Positions 41,178 to 49,467 of a stretch of 64,000 nt of DNA are shown here, one piece after another. Below the pieces are notes generated by a model that was given only the letters and a program-made list of their open reading frames with translations, searched no databases and was not told the DNA's origin. Both the position numbers and the translations under genes were made by a program. Position 1 is the first letter of the stretch; every line of letters begins with the position of its first letter. Source of the DNA: Bog-473 sp035551835. GTDB lineage: Bacteria; Actinomycetota; Acidimicrobiia; Acidimicrobiales; RAAP-2. The DNA lies in contig DASZMN010000095.1 of NCBI GenBank assembly GCA_035551835.1, forward strand, positions 62,001 through 126,000, read 5' to 3'.

Positions 41178-41232
41178 AGTTGACTGCGTCTCCCCTCATC
41201 TGTCAACACGTTAGAAGCGATATCTATTATCG
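41178..41232 (-). promoter_or_regulatory. Promoter candidate with upstream inverted repeat for cNMP gene
   Basis: On the minus strand a perfect -35 TTGACA (41206-41201) is followed after 17 bases by TCAACT (41183-41178), a weak -10, 33 bases before the start. GTTGAC and GTCAAC bracket it as an inverted repeat. Just upstream, CGATA-N5-TATCG (41218-41232) is a perfect 5-base-arm repeat in an A+T-rich island, a possible operator. Confidence 0.4.
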
Positions 41233-41287
41233 TTTTTTCAGATGGTCCGGACGAGGAGCGGACAGCGGGACATCGTGGGACATCGAT

Positions 41288-42889
41288 TCAGCGTGACGTC
41301 GGCTCGGTGTTCTCGGGCGAGCGACGCGCCGACACGGGTCGAGCGAGTTGTGGGAAGAGCCGGGACCCCAGGTGCATGGCGAAATCGAGGGCCAGAGCGG
41401 GTGAGAGCTTCGGGTCGGCGTCGGGCGGATCCGGCAGGTCCTCGTCGTGTCGGGCGTGCTCGTACAGGCTGTGGCACAGGTGCCGGCCGAGGGTGCCCAG
41501 GGCCTGGAGGGCGTCCGCGTGCTCGGCCTGGAACGACGGCACCGGCAGGGGGTGGACCTCGGGCCAGTTCTCGGGTGGCCGAGGCGTCTCGAGGCTGAAC
41601 ACCTTCTCGAACGTGGGCGCGGCCGCGTCCCTGGCGGTGAACGGCTCGCCCAGCTTCCACGCCTCGCGCAGGGTCGCCAACAACGAGGTGTGGCGATACT
41701 CCTCCGTGCAGACCGTCCGGCTGGGGACCCAGGGAGACACGACGAGGGCGGGGACGCGGTAGCCAGAGCGATCGAAGGCGAATCCAAATTGCCCGGGAGG
41801 CGCTCCGGGATGTGGAGGCGTGACCGGTCCGGGCGGGACGTGGTCATAGGTCCCCCCGGGCTCGTCGAAACCGATGAAGAGCACGGTGTTAAAGGCATTG
41901 GACCCGGTGGACGAAGACGCGGACCGCACCGACCGGTAGATGCGGCCCAAGAAGTCCTCCCCGGCGAGGATCGACGAGGGTGCGTCCATAAGGATGTCGA
42001 CGCCCATGATCAGCGCCCGCCCGAAGGCGGGGTGATAGTCCCCGTGTCCGGCCATGAGGTTGGGTTCGATCAGCGAGAAGTCGGGCAGCGAGCCTTCGGC
42101 GGCGTCCCGCTCAAATTCTGAGAACGGGAAGAAGTGCGTGGCGAAGCGGTCGCGCAGTCGGGGCATGTGGATGAATCCGGTAAAGGAAAGTGGCCCGGGC
42201 TCCTGCACGTAGACCTTCCAGGTCCTGCCGCAACGTTCGAGGCGGTCGAAGATCGTTTCCGCGGTGTGATGGCGCATGAAGTTGGTGACCGGCCGGTTCA
42301 CGACGAATCCCGAGGAGGACGCCGCGGTCCAGAACGAGCGGTTCGCCAGGGTCTGAGAGGGGACCTCGCTGAACCAGTGGTCAAACACGCCGAAGCCCCG
42401 TGCCAGCGTGCTCAACACGGGTACCTGTTCGGGGGTATAGCCGGTCATGATCTGGCTGTACTCCCCGTACGTCGGTTGGCGGCCCAGCTCCACGGTGAGG
42501 AAGCTGATGTAGTCGGTGACGAACCCGTCCATGGTCGGCTGCCGCCCGGGCGAAGGTGCGTTGTAGGGAGCCACCATTTCGGTGGCGTCCTTGCACCGGT
42601 TGGCCTCGTCGAGGATGTTGAAGAGCTGGGTGTTGGTGTGGGGATACTCCTCGCCGGGGTCGGGGTCCGGAGCGTCCATCCCCAACGCGACGCCGTAGGG
42701 CACCACGCCGTCGGCCGAGCCATGCTCGGCCCACTCCGGCACCGGGTTGCTGAGGTCCTTGCCGGCCACACCCTCGAAGGACTCGACCTCCCCAGGTGAG
42801 TAGAGCCGACCGAGCAGGTTGTCGAACGACCGGTTCTCGAAGAGGACGAGCACCACGTGGTCCATCGCGTTCGCTCGGTCCGGGGGCAT
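41288..42889 (-). CDS. Phosphoesterase family protein (phospholipase C type) without signal peptide
   Basis: A 533-residue PF04185 protein. The catalytic-site motif VLVLFENRSFDNLLGRLYSP begins only about 10 residues from the start, so no export signal exists with ATG 42889, which has AGAGAGG just upstream. Other motifs: SQTLANRSFW, DFSLIEPNLMAGHGDYHPAF, FDEPGGTYDHVPPGP and EYRHTSLLATLREAW. It probably acts in the cytoplasm, unlike the Tat-type homologue at 28129. A longer open frame to 43114 overlaps the divergent VOC gene and lacks homology. Neighbours are a cNMP-binding protein and a VOC protein. Confidence 0.87.
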   Translation of the reverse strand: MPPDRANAMDHVVLVLFENRSFDNLLGRLYSPGEVESFEGVAGKDLSNPVPEWAEHGSADGVVPYGVALGMDAPDPDPGEEYPHTNTQLFNILDEANRCKDATEMVAPYNAPSPGRQPTMDGFVTDYISFLTVELGRQPTYGEYSQIMTGYTPEQVPVLSTLARGFGVFDHWFSEVPSQTLANRSFWTAASSSGFVVNRPVTNFMRHHTAETIFDRLERCGRTWKVYVQEPGPLSFTGFIHMPRLRDRFATHFFPFSEFERDAAEGSLPDFSLIEPNLMAGHGDYHPAFGRALIMGVDILMDAPSSILAGEDFLGRIYRSVRSASSSTGSNAFNTVLFIGFDEPGGTYDHVPPGPVTPPHPGAPPGQFGFAFDRSGYRVPALVVSPWVPSRTVCTEEYRHTSLLATLREAWKLGEPFTARDAAAPTFEKVFSLETPRPPENWPEVHPLPVPSFQAEHADALQALGTLGRHLCHSLYEHARHDEDLPDPPDADPKLSPALALDFAMHLGSRLFPQLARPVSARRSPENTEPTSR

Positions 42890-43046
42890 GGGTCCTCTCT
42901 CGACGGGTTCGGCGGCAACCGTACGCCGGAATCCCCGAAAGAGAGGGGCCGCCCATCTCCCACCGGCACGACGAACACGACGGATACGCTGAAGCCAGCG
43001 ACAATTTCCGGCCGGGATGCCCTCGAGACCGCAGGGAGGCAACACG

Positions 43047-43514
43047 GTGCCTACTGAGCACGACGCACAACCGTGGGCCATTCGTTCCACCTTGATCGCA
43101 GTGTCGGACCTCAACCGATCGATCGACTTCTACCGCGAGATCGGCCCGTTCCAAGAGCTCCTTCGCGATGACGCCGTGGCGGTCCTGGGGGACCCGTCGC
43201 CCGAATCGATCATGCTGATCCTGCGCGAAACGCGGAGCAATCGTCAGGCTCGCCACGGCCCGCAGTCGCTCGGTCTCCGCACCGTCACGTTCAACGTGGG
43301 GTCGCAGGCCGAGCTCGACCGGATCGAGGCCGTGCTGCACCGCCGCGGGCTCTTTACGTCGCGTCGCTCCATGGCGGAGGGCGCGTCGGATCTCCTGAAC
43401 GGACGGGATCCCGACAACTTGCCGGTGACGTTCGTCCGCTACGACGTGGGCGCAACGATCGGAGCGGATTACTACCGGTCGGTAATGGACCTGTTCTACT
43501 CGCTGGACACCTGA
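43047..43514 (+). CDS. VOC (glyoxalase/bleomycin resistance fold) protein
   Basis: A 155-residue protein with the vicinal-oxygen-chelate pattern: IRSTLIAVSDLNRSIDFYREIGPFQ, then AVLGDPSPESIMLILRE, LGLRTVTFNVGSQAELDRIEAVL and a last strand VTFVRYD. GTG 43047 has GGAGG 7 bases upstream. It may be a metal-dependent isomerase, dioxygenase or binding protein; the metal ligands are not evident. It is divergent from the phosphoesterase and convergent with the reductase-like gene. Confidence 0.8.
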   Translation: MPTEHDAQPWAIRSTLIAVSDLNRSIDFYREIGPFQELLRDDAVAVLGDPSPESIMLILRETRSNRQARHGPQSLGLRTVTFNVGSQAELDRIEAVLHRRGLFTSRRSMAEGASDLLNGRDPDNLPVTFVRYDVGATIGADYYRSVMDLFYSLDT

Positions 43515-43525
43515 CGCCAGGTTCT

Positions 43526-43542
43526 GGCCGGGCGCACCGGCC
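43526..43542. terminator. Bidirectional stem-loop between convergent genes
   Basis: GGCCGG and CCGGCC form a perfect 6-base stem around GCGCA, in the 45-base gap between the VOC and reductase-like genes. No T-run. Confidence 0.5.
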
Positions 43543-43559
43543 ACCGCCGCGTCGAGCCC

Positions 43560-45239
43560 TCACGAGCGGGTTGAAAAGGCGAGGTGCTCGTGGACGGACC
43601 GCACCGCCGCGGAGCCCTCCCCGACGGCCGCCGCCACCCGCTTGGTCGATCCGGCGCGCAGGTCACCGACGGCGAAGAGGCCCGAATGGCTGGTTTCGAA
43701 CGGCAACGGAAGCCGCCCGAGGGTCTCCCAACCCTCATCGAGTTGATCGGGGGCCAGGGAGAGGTCCGTCAGCACGAACCGTCGTTCGTCAAGCGCGGCG
43801 CAGCCGGACAGCCAGCCCGAAGAGGGGTCAGCCCCGATGAACGAGAACAGCCCGGCGCACTCGACGACCGTCTCACCCTCGGGTGCGGCCAGGCGCAGCG
43901 ACTGGAGCGTCTCGTCTCCCTCGAGTGCCGTGACGATCGTGCACGTGCGAAGAGTGATGAGGGGATCGACCTCGATTCGTTCGACGAGATAGCGCGACAT
44001 GCTCTTGGTGAGGTCCGATCCCCTGATGACGAGGTTCACCGCAGACCCACCTTGGCTCAGGAAGATCGCCGCCTGCCCCGCGGAGTTGCCGCCACCGACG
44101 ACTGTGACCGGTGCACCGGCGCACATCCGTGACTCCATCTCCGTGGCGGCGTAGTACACACCGTTGCCCTCGAAGTCACCCAGACGTGCCGCCTCCAGCC
44201 GGCGATAGGCGGCACCCGTCGCCGCGATCACGGCCCGGCCGGCGATTTCGCTTCCGTCGCTGAGCCGCACGACCAGGTGCCCCGCCTTGTTGTGCAGCGA
44301 CTCCGCCGTGCACGGCACGGTGAGCGTGGCACCGAATTTCTCGGCCTGGATCACCGCTCGCGAGGTGAGGTCCGCGCCGGAGATGCCCATGGGGAACCCG
44401 AGATAATTCTCGATCCGTGAGCTCGTCCCCGCCTGCCCGCCCGGCGCGGTCATCTCCACGCCGAGGGTGCGCAGGCCCTCGGAGGCCCCGTACACCGCCG
44501 CGGCGAGACCGGCGGGCCCGCCCCCCACGACCAACAGGTCGAAGCAGCGCTCGGGCAGGCTCTCGACGGTCAGCCCGAGATAGCTGGCCAACTCTCCGGG
44601 GCTCGGTCGCCGCAAGACGGACCCGGTGGCGATGACCACGGGCAACTCGCTCGGTGCGATCCCGAACCCCCGCAGGAGGTCCTCCACCTGCGGGTCACGA
44701 TCGGGGTCCAGCCACTCGTGGGGCACCCGGGTCCGGGTCAAGAACTCGTGCACCCGAAGCGACTCGGGCGAGTACTGCGACCCGATGACCCGGGTGGTCG
44801 GCGCCGCCCCCGACATCAGCAGCGCACGGCGGGCGACAAAGGCGGCCAGAATGGTGTCACCCAGTTGCGGTCTCCTCGCCATCAGACTGCGCAACCGGTC
44901 CCGGGGAACCACGACGACCTCTCCCGCCTCGACCACCCGGGCCGACACGAAGACCCGCATGCCGGTCAGCATGTTGAGCTCGCCGAGAAAGCGCCCGGGC
45001 CCGTGCTGGGCGATGACGCGTTCGGTGCCGTCGACCGAGACGACGATGTCGACCTCGGCGCTGATGAGCAGGAAGAAGTCGTACGTGACGTCCCCCTCCC
45101 GGTACAGGTACTCCCCCGGGCGCACCTGGCGCCGCTCGCCCAATTCGGCGACGAGCGCGATGTCGGAGCCGTCCAGGGTCGCCGTTGCCTCCGGGTCGTT
45201 TGCTGCCGCTGCTCGTGCTGCTTCTGCGTTGTCTGCCAT
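43560..45239 (-). CDS. cNMP-binding + glutaredoxin-like + thioredoxin-reductase-fold protein lacking the redox CxxC
   Basis: A 559-residue three-domain protein. Residues 25-140 are a cyclic-nucleotide-binding beta-roll (GRFLGELNMLTGMRV). Residues 150-222 look like a thioredoxin/glutaredoxin fold (VHEFLTRTRVPHEWLDPDRD...LPVVIATG) without a CxxC. Residues 233-555 are a thioredoxin-reductase-type flavoprotein: FAD loop GGGPAG (239-244), NADPH loop GGGNSAG (382-388), GLFAVGDLRAG. The site that holds CATC in thioredoxin reductases reads VYYAATEMES (361-370). It likely binds FAD and NADPH and passes electrons in another way. ATG 45239, 30 bases behind the TetR gene, probably same operon. Confidence 0.88.
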   Translation of the reverse strand: MADNAEAARAAAANDPEATATLDGSDIALVAELGERRQVRPGEYLYREGDVTYDFFLLISAEVDIVVSVDGTERVIAQHGPGRFLGELNMLTGMRVFVSARVVEAGEVVVVPRDRLRSLMARRPQLGDTILAAFVARRALLMSGAAPTTRVIGSQYSPESLRVHEFLTRTRVPHEWLDPDRDPQVEDLLRGFGIAPSELPVVIATGSVLRRPSPGELASYLGLTVESLPERCFDLLVVGGGPAGLAAAVYGASEGLRTLGVEMTAPGGQAGTSSRIENYLGFPMGISGADLTSRAVIQAEKFGATLTVPCTAESLHNKAGHLVVRLSDGSEIAGRAVIAATGAAYRRLEAARLGDFEGNGVYYAATEMESRMCAGAPVTVVGGGNSAGQAAIFLSQGGSAVNLVIRGSDLTKSMSRYLVERIEVDPLITLRTCTIVTALEGDETLQSLRLAAPEGETVVECAGLFSFIGADPSSGWLSGCAALDERRFVLTDLSLAPDQLDEGWETLGRLPLPFETSHSGLFAVGDLRAGSTKRVAAAVGEGSAAVRSVHEHLAFSTRS

Positions 45240-45269
45240 GGTGCGAACCCTCCCTGCCGAAGACCCCGC

Positions 45270-45902
45270 TCAGGATACGGGCGGGGTTCGCCGCGGCGAT
45301 CGGGGCGCTCGCTGCTGGCCGGCTGGTTGACCGGAAGGATGATCCGCACTGAGCGCGGGCCAGGCGAGGCCGAAGAGACGGTCGGCGGCGGCTTGGCTCG
45401 TCTTTCCGTGCCCGATGAGCAGCCGGAGCCATAGGGGCGAGTAAAGAAGGTCCAGCGCATCGTCCACGTCGAGGTCGGCTCGGAGCTCGCCGTTCTCGAC
45501 GCCCCTGGCAATGGTGGCCTCCCCCCGCGCGCGGCGGTGGGCGAAGAACCGGTCACGAAAGTCTCGTGCGACCCCCGGGTCGCCCTGCGCATCCGCGACC
45601 AGTTCCCGGATCAGGTCGCCGTTGCGAGAGGAGAACATACGGGCCACCCGTCGCATCTGGAGACGGATGGCCTCGTAGGTGGAGTCGGGAAGATCGTCGG
45701 GCTCGGGGTCGGTCAGTTCGATCAGGGCGTCCATGATGACGGCCGACTTCGAGGGCCACCAGCGGTAGATGGTCTGCTTGCCGACCCGGGCGGCCCCGGC
45801 GATCTCGTCAACCGTCACCGCGTGCGGCCCCAGCTGGGACACGAGTTTGCGGGCGCTGCCGAGGACCCGCCGCCGGGCCGCCTCGTCCCTGGTGCGAGCC
45901 AT
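45270..45902 (-). CDS. TetR-family transcriptional regulator
   Basis: A 210-residue TetR protein: VLGSARKLVSQLGPHAVTVDEIAGAARVGKQTIYRWWPSKSAVIMDAL (spans residues about 13-60; recognition helix GKQTIYRWWPSK). The C-terminal domain is of the TetR_C_33-like type. ATG 45902. It is divergent from an SDR, and the 107-base gap carries two copies of GAGAC-N5-GTCTC, a good candidate for its own operator. Downstream on the same strand lies the cNMP-reductase fusion gene. Confidence 0.88.
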   Translation of the reverse strand: MARTRDEAARRRVLGSARKLVSQLGPHAVTVDEIAGAARVGKQTIYRWWPSKSAVIMDALIELTDPEPDDLPDSTYEAIRLQMRRVARMFSSRNGDLIRELVADAQGDPGVARDFRDRFFAHRRARGEATIARGVENGELRADLDVDDALDLLYSPLWLRLLIGHGKTSQAAADRLFGLAWPALSADHPSGQPAGQQRAPRSPRRTPPVS

Positions 45903-45934
45903 GTGCGCAGTGTAGCGACGCCGATCAGGAATAC

Positions 45935-45977
45935 GAGACCCCTAGTCTCTGTTGCCAAAAGCGAGACTCTTCGTCTC
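45935..45977. promoter_or_regulatory. Doubled operator GAGAC-N5-GTCTC
   Basis: Two perfect inverted repeats, GAGAC-CCCTA-GTCTC (45935-45949) and GAGAC-TCTTC-GTCTC (45963-45977), start 28 bases apart in the gap between divergent TetR and SDR genes. Same arms, different spacers: this points to selection on the arms by a dimeric repressor. Confidence 0.65.
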
Positions 45978-46009
45978 TTTATTGGAACGGACCGAGGAAA
46001 GGACCGACG

Positions 46010-46756
46010 ATGGCAGACCTCAGCGGGAAGAAAGCGCTCGTCACCGGAGCCACGAGCGGCATCGGGAAGGCCACGGCCAAGGCCCTGGCCGCGGCGGGGG
46101 CCACGGTCGCGGTCAGCGGCCGCGACAAGGACAAGGGCCTGGCCGTGGTGGACGACATCGTGGCCGCCGGAGGCTCGGCCGTCTTCGTGCCGGCCGACCT
46201 CGTCGACGCGGAAGCCGCTATCGACCTCGCCGCACAGGCCACCGAGGCTCTCGACGGCCGCGTCGACATTCTGGTCAACAGCGCCGGGATGTTCCCGTTC
46301 GGCCCCACCGAATCCCACGACGAGGTGACGTTCGACGCCGTCTATGCGCTGAACGTGAAGGCACCCTGGTTTCTCGTGGCCGCCCTCGCACCGGCCATGG
46401 CGGAACGTGGGAAGGGCACGGTGGTCAACGTCTCCACCATGGTGGCCCAGTTCGGCGTGGAGGGCATGGCCCTCTACGGCTCGAGCAAGGCTGCGCTGGA
46501 ACTTCTGACCAAGGCCTGGGCAGCTGAGTTCGGCGGCCGGGGTGTGCGGGTGAACGCCGTCAGCCCCGGACCGACGAGGACGGAAGGAACCGCCGGCATG
46601 GGCGAGGCCCTCGACCAGTTGGCCTCGCTCGCGCCGGCCGGACGCCCGGCCACCCCCGAGGAGATCGCCTCGGCCATCGTCTTCCTGGCGAGTGACGAGT
46701 CGAGTTTCGTCCACGGTGCGGTGCTGGCCGTCGACGGCGGCCGATCGGCCACCTGA
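46010..46756 (+). CDS. Short-chain dehydrogenase/reductase
   Basis: A 248-residue classical SDR: ALVTGATSGIGKATAKAL cofactor loop at 10-27, AVSGRDKDKG (Arg suggests NADPH), VNSAGMFPFG, catalytic YGSSK, and AVLAVDGGRSAT. ATG 46010. It faces the TetR gene at 45270 with the doubled operator between, so it is probably the regulator's main target and its substrate may be the inducer or a derivative. Confidence 0.9.
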   Translation: MADLSGKKALVTGATSGIGKATAKALAAAGATVAVSGRDKDKGLAVVDDIVAAGGSAVFVPADLVDAEAAIDLAAQATEALDGRVDILVNSAGMFPFGPTESHDEVTFDAVYALNVKAPWFLVAALAPAMAERGKGTVVNVSTMVAQFGVEGMALYGSSKAALELLTKAWAAEFGGRGVRVNAVSPGPTRTEGTAGMGEALDQLASLAPAGRPATPEEIASAIVFLASDESSFVHGAVLAVDGGRSAT

Positions 46757-46887
46757 CCATCCGGCCGTTCGCAACGAGTGGAGGCGTTTGGCCCACGCCG
46801 GTTTTGACCATAGGGAAAGGAGAGGGTCACCCGTTTTCGGCACGTCGACGCGGCTGGAAGGGGCGCGACATCGATCGGGGGCGTCGA

Positions 46888-47775
46888 GTGAACGACGAGC
46901 AGTTCGAGAAGGTGGCGCACGCGTCGGGCTTCATTGCGGCCTTGGACCAGAGCGGCGGTAGCACCCCCAAGGCCCTCAAGGCCTATGGCATAGACGAGGA
47001 GCAGTATTCGGACGACGACGAGATGTTCGCTCTGATGCACGCCATGCGCAGCCGGATCATCGAAAGTCCCAGCTTCGACGGCACACACATCATCGGAGCC
47101 ATCCTGTTCGAAGACACCATGGACCGCGAGATCGGTGGCCATGACTCGGTGGCGTATCTGTGGGACGTCAAAGGCGTCGTCCCATTCCTGAAAGTGGACA
47201 AGGGACTGGCCCCCGAAAAGGACGGCGTCCAGATCATGAACCCCGTTCCGGGCCTCGCCCCGCTGCTCTCACGTGCCAACGACAACGGGGTCTTCGGGAC
47301 CAAGATGCGCTCGTTCATCCGCGGGGACAGCGAGGCCGGCATCAGGGCTGTCGTGGACCAGCAGTTCGAGGTCGCGCGACAGATCGTGGCGGCCGGCCTG
47401 CTCCCCATCGTCGAGCCCGAAATCGACATCCACAGCCCGCAGAAGGGCGCGGCCGAGCGCGTGCTGAAGGCGAACATCTTGGAGCAACTGGGCCAACTCG
47501 ACCCGGAGCAACACGTCATCGTGAAGCTGTCGCTGCCCGAGGTCGGAGATTTCTACGCCGAGCTGGTCGGCCATCCCAACGTCGTGCGGGTGGTCGCGCT
47601 GTCCGGCGGCTACGACCGCCAGCAGGCGGATGACCGTCTCGCCGCCAACCACGGACTGATTGCCAGCTTCTCCCGCGCGCTCACCGAGGGGCTGTCGGTG
47701 GACCAGAGCGACGACGAATTCGACACCACGCTGAAGGCTTCGATCGCGAGCATCGTCAAGGCCTCCCTCACGTAG
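46888..47775 (+). CDS. Class I fructose-bisphosphate aldolase
   Basis: A 295-residue class I FBP aldolase of the bacterial/plant-like group: GFIAALDQSGGSTPKALKAYGI near the N-terminus (key residues Asp-Gln-Ser-Gly-Gly-Ser), VPFLKVDKGL, and PEIDIHSPQKGAAE. It splits fructose 1,6-bisphosphate into triose phosphates by a lysine Schiff base, serving glycolysis or gluconeogenesis. GTG 46888 matches the usual family start; the open frame from 46804 adds an unrelated basic segment. It stands alone, 131 bases after the SDR. Confidence 0.93.
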   Translation: MNDEQFEKVAHASGFIAALDQSGGSTPKALKAYGIDEEQYSDDDEMFALMHAMRSRIIESPSFDGTHIIGAILFEDTMDREIGGHDSVAYLWDVKGVVPFLKVDKGLAPEKDGVQIMNPVPGLAPLLSRANDNGVFGTKMRSFIRGDSEAGIRAVVDQQFEVARQIVAAGLLPIVEPEIDIHSPQKGAAERVLKANILEQLGQLDPEQHVIVKLSLPEVGDFYAELVGHPNVVRVVALSGGYDRQQADDRLAANHGLIASFSRALTEGLSVDQSDDEFDTTLKASIASIVKASLT

Positions 47776-47784
47776 CCCGGTGCC

Positions 47785-47806
47785 CGGTCGGTCATTGCGG
47801 CGACCG
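47785..47806. terminator. Stem-loop after the aldolase gene
   Basis: CGGTCG (47785-47790) and CGACCG (47801-47806) form a perfect 6-base stem with a 10-base loop, 9 bases after the aldolase stop and before the convergent small gene. Confidence 0.45.
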
Positions 47807-47853
47807 AAGGTACGAGCTACGACTGCCGAGCCGTCCCGGAGGCGCGGAACCGA

Positions 47854-48018
47854 CTAGTCGTCGGAATTCGACGTCGGACCAGCCCACGATGAGGGAGGGT
47901 CTGAGGCCGGGAAGGACTCATCCTCTTCCTCGTCGACCTCGGCGCCCTTTCGTGGGGGGTGCACGTCGGGCTCCTCCTCGGAAATGTCACCGTCCTCCGG
48001 GGTGTCGTCACTGCTCAT
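47854..48018 (-). CDS. Small acidic protein with DESFPASDPPS motif
   Basis: A 54-residue, strongly acidic, probably disordered protein: MSSDDTPEDGDISEEE at the start and DEEEDESFPASDPPSSWAG near the end. The (E/D)SFPASDPPS block recurs in short uncharacterised bacterial proteins (family knowledge), which supports it being real. ATG 48018 has GGAG 6 bases upstream, and an upstream extension to 48045 is unnecessary. It is convergent with the aldolase. Function unknown. Confidence 0.7.
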   Translation of the reverse strand: MSSDDTPEDGDISEEEPDVHPPRKGAEVDEEEDESFPASDPPSSWAGPTSNSDD

Positions 48019-48160
48019 CGTCAACTCCATCCACGATTCGAGCATACGAGACTGATGCGCCGCCCCACCTCGTCACGACCCCGATCTGCCCGCGCACCTG
48101 CGTGGTTGGCTCGGCTCAGCGGAGACTGCGGACAGGCGCCGGGCTGGATGCCGGCTCACC

Positions 48161-48463
48161 GTGGACACAACCGCCTCGACGGTGTTCCAACAGATCACGA
48201 GGGTCAAGACCCGTCATCTACTACCACCCACCCTGCTCCATAGCGCGGGCCTGGGAAATTCGGCCTCGCTGCTCGCGAACGTCGGGAACGGCGCGGTCAA
48301 CGTCGCCCTGACCATGGCCGCCATCGGGCTCATCGACCGGGTCGGGCGGCGCGTGCTCCTGATCGGGGCACGGCTGGAATGGCCATTGCAATGTTCGCCG
48401 TGGCGCTGACGTTCGCCCTCGGTGGAAGCCCGCTCGGGCGAACGGCGTCCGTCGTCGCCGTGA
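48161..48463 (+). pseudogene. Decayed MFS sugar-porter fragment
   Basis: Pieces of a sugar transporter occur in shifting frames: STVFQQIT, then VIYY one frame over (48213-48224), then PTLLHSAGLGNSASLL and AIGLIDRVGRRVLLIG back in the first frame (to about 48365), then GTAGMAIAMFAVALTFALGG in a third frame. The order matches helices 7-9 of sugar porters (QQxxG-NxxxYY ... DRVGRR). At least three frame changes and missing ends show it is dead. No gene is intact between 48019 and 48636. Confidence 0.7.
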
Positions 48464-48637
48464 GGAGTCGTCGCGGTCGTGCTGAGCGCCCTCGTGCTGT
48501 TCGGGGTGGGTGTCTACTCTGCGGTGACCAGGGTTGGCTCGTGGTGGAGGAACGGGTTGAAGATGATCGCGATCGGCTTGGGCGCGGCCGCAATCGGATT
48601 CGTCATGGGGCGCCTTCTGAGCGCCGGAGGTGCGTGA
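48464..48637 (+). pseudogene. C-terminal remnant of a VIT1/CCC1-type transporter
   Basis: After an in-frame TGA at 48461, 57 codons encode VVLSALVLFGVGVYSAVT, then WWRNGLKMIAIGLGAAAIGFVMGRLL and a stop at 48635-48637. This is the end of a vacuolar-iron-transporter-type (Fe/Mn) membrane protein. The N-terminal part is absent, so it is a remnant. Its stop overlaps the DUF1275 ATG, and GGAGG in its last codons is the ribosome site of that gene, which may explain why this end is kept. Confidence 0.55.
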
Positions 48638-49383
48638 TGCCAGACCGCAATCCCATTTCCATCCGTCTGCAGGCCGTCCTGCTTTGCCTGACGACCGCCA
48701 CCGGGATCATCGACGCCGTGTGCTACCTGGGCATGGGCCACGTCCTGGTGGCGAACATGACCGGGAACATCGTGTTCCTCGGTTTGGCGCTCGCCGGTGC
48801 GAAGGGATTCACCATCTCGTCCTTTCTCGTGGCCTTGGGCTCCTTCCTGATCGGCGCCACCGTCGGTGGACGTCTCGGCAAGGTTCTGGACGGACACCGG
48901 CGCCGCTGGCTCACGACCGCCTCGCTGGTCCAGGCGGGACTGGCCGCCGCGGCCGCGCTCGCCGTCGTCGCGGGCGTGCTTGGCCCAACGGGTACCGCAC
49001 GCCTCTGGGTGATCGCGCTCCTCGGTGGAGGTACCGGCGTGCAGAACGCGACAATTCGCCGGCTCGCCATCCCGGACATGACGACATCGGTCCTGACCAT
49101 GACCATCACGGGACTCGGCGCCGACTCCGCCCTGGGGGGCGGGGACCATCCGCGCCGAGGCCGCCGGCTCGAATCGATCGCCGCCATGCTCATTGGCGCA
49201 CTCGTCGGTGGCGCGCTCATGGTGCATGTGGGGTTCACTCCGACGTTGGGCGTGCTTGCCGGCGTGTTGGCGCTCGTCACGATCGGGTTCGCCATCGTGC
49301 CGGAATTGGACCCTCCGACCGAACCTGCGCCGAGCAGGCCCGTACGCGGTGCGCCCCTGCCGCCGGTTCAGCCCGCGACCTGA
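48637..49383 (+). CDS. DUF1275 (YoaK-family) membrane protein
   Basis: A 248-residue protein with about six or seven membrane segments. The family signature is TTATGIIDAVCYLGMGHVLVANMTGN near the start (key GxxDAxxYL and NxTGN), followed by GGGTGVQNATIRRLAIPDMTTSVLT. Function of the family is not established; a transport role is suspected. ATG 48637 has GGAGG 6 bases upstream. The open frame from 48379 joins a transporter remnant to this gene and is not used. Confidence 0.87.
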   Translation: MPDRNPISIRLQAVLLCLTTATGIIDAVCYLGMGHVLVANMTGNIVFLGLALAGAKGFTISSFLVALGSFLIGATVGGRLGKVLDGHRRRWLTTASLVQAGLAAAAALAVVAGVLGPTGTARLWVIALLGGGTGVQNATIRRLAIPDMTTSVLTMTITGLGADSALGGGDHPRRGRRLESIAAMLIGALVGGALMVHVGFTPTLGVLAGVLALVTIGFAIVPELDPPTEPAPSRPVRGAPLPPVQPAT

Positions 49384-49467
49384 TGAGGACCCCCGGATGC
49401 AACCAGCGGGTGAGCCCGCCGCCGTCCCCTCTTTGTGACGCGGCCAGGACTCACTACGCTCCGTCCT

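Noticed and set aside
41218..41238. CGATA-N5-TATCG followed by six Ts as an intrinsic terminator
   Set aside because: The stem is only 5 bases and AT-rich, and no plus-strand gene ends before it; an operator or promoter role on the minus strand fits better.
48379..48636. Open frame joining the transporter remnant to DUF1275 as a 334-residue protein
   Set aside because: The first 86 codons mix a remnant helix with basic out-of-frame sequence; ATG 48637 has GGAGG and begins the family's own N-terminus.
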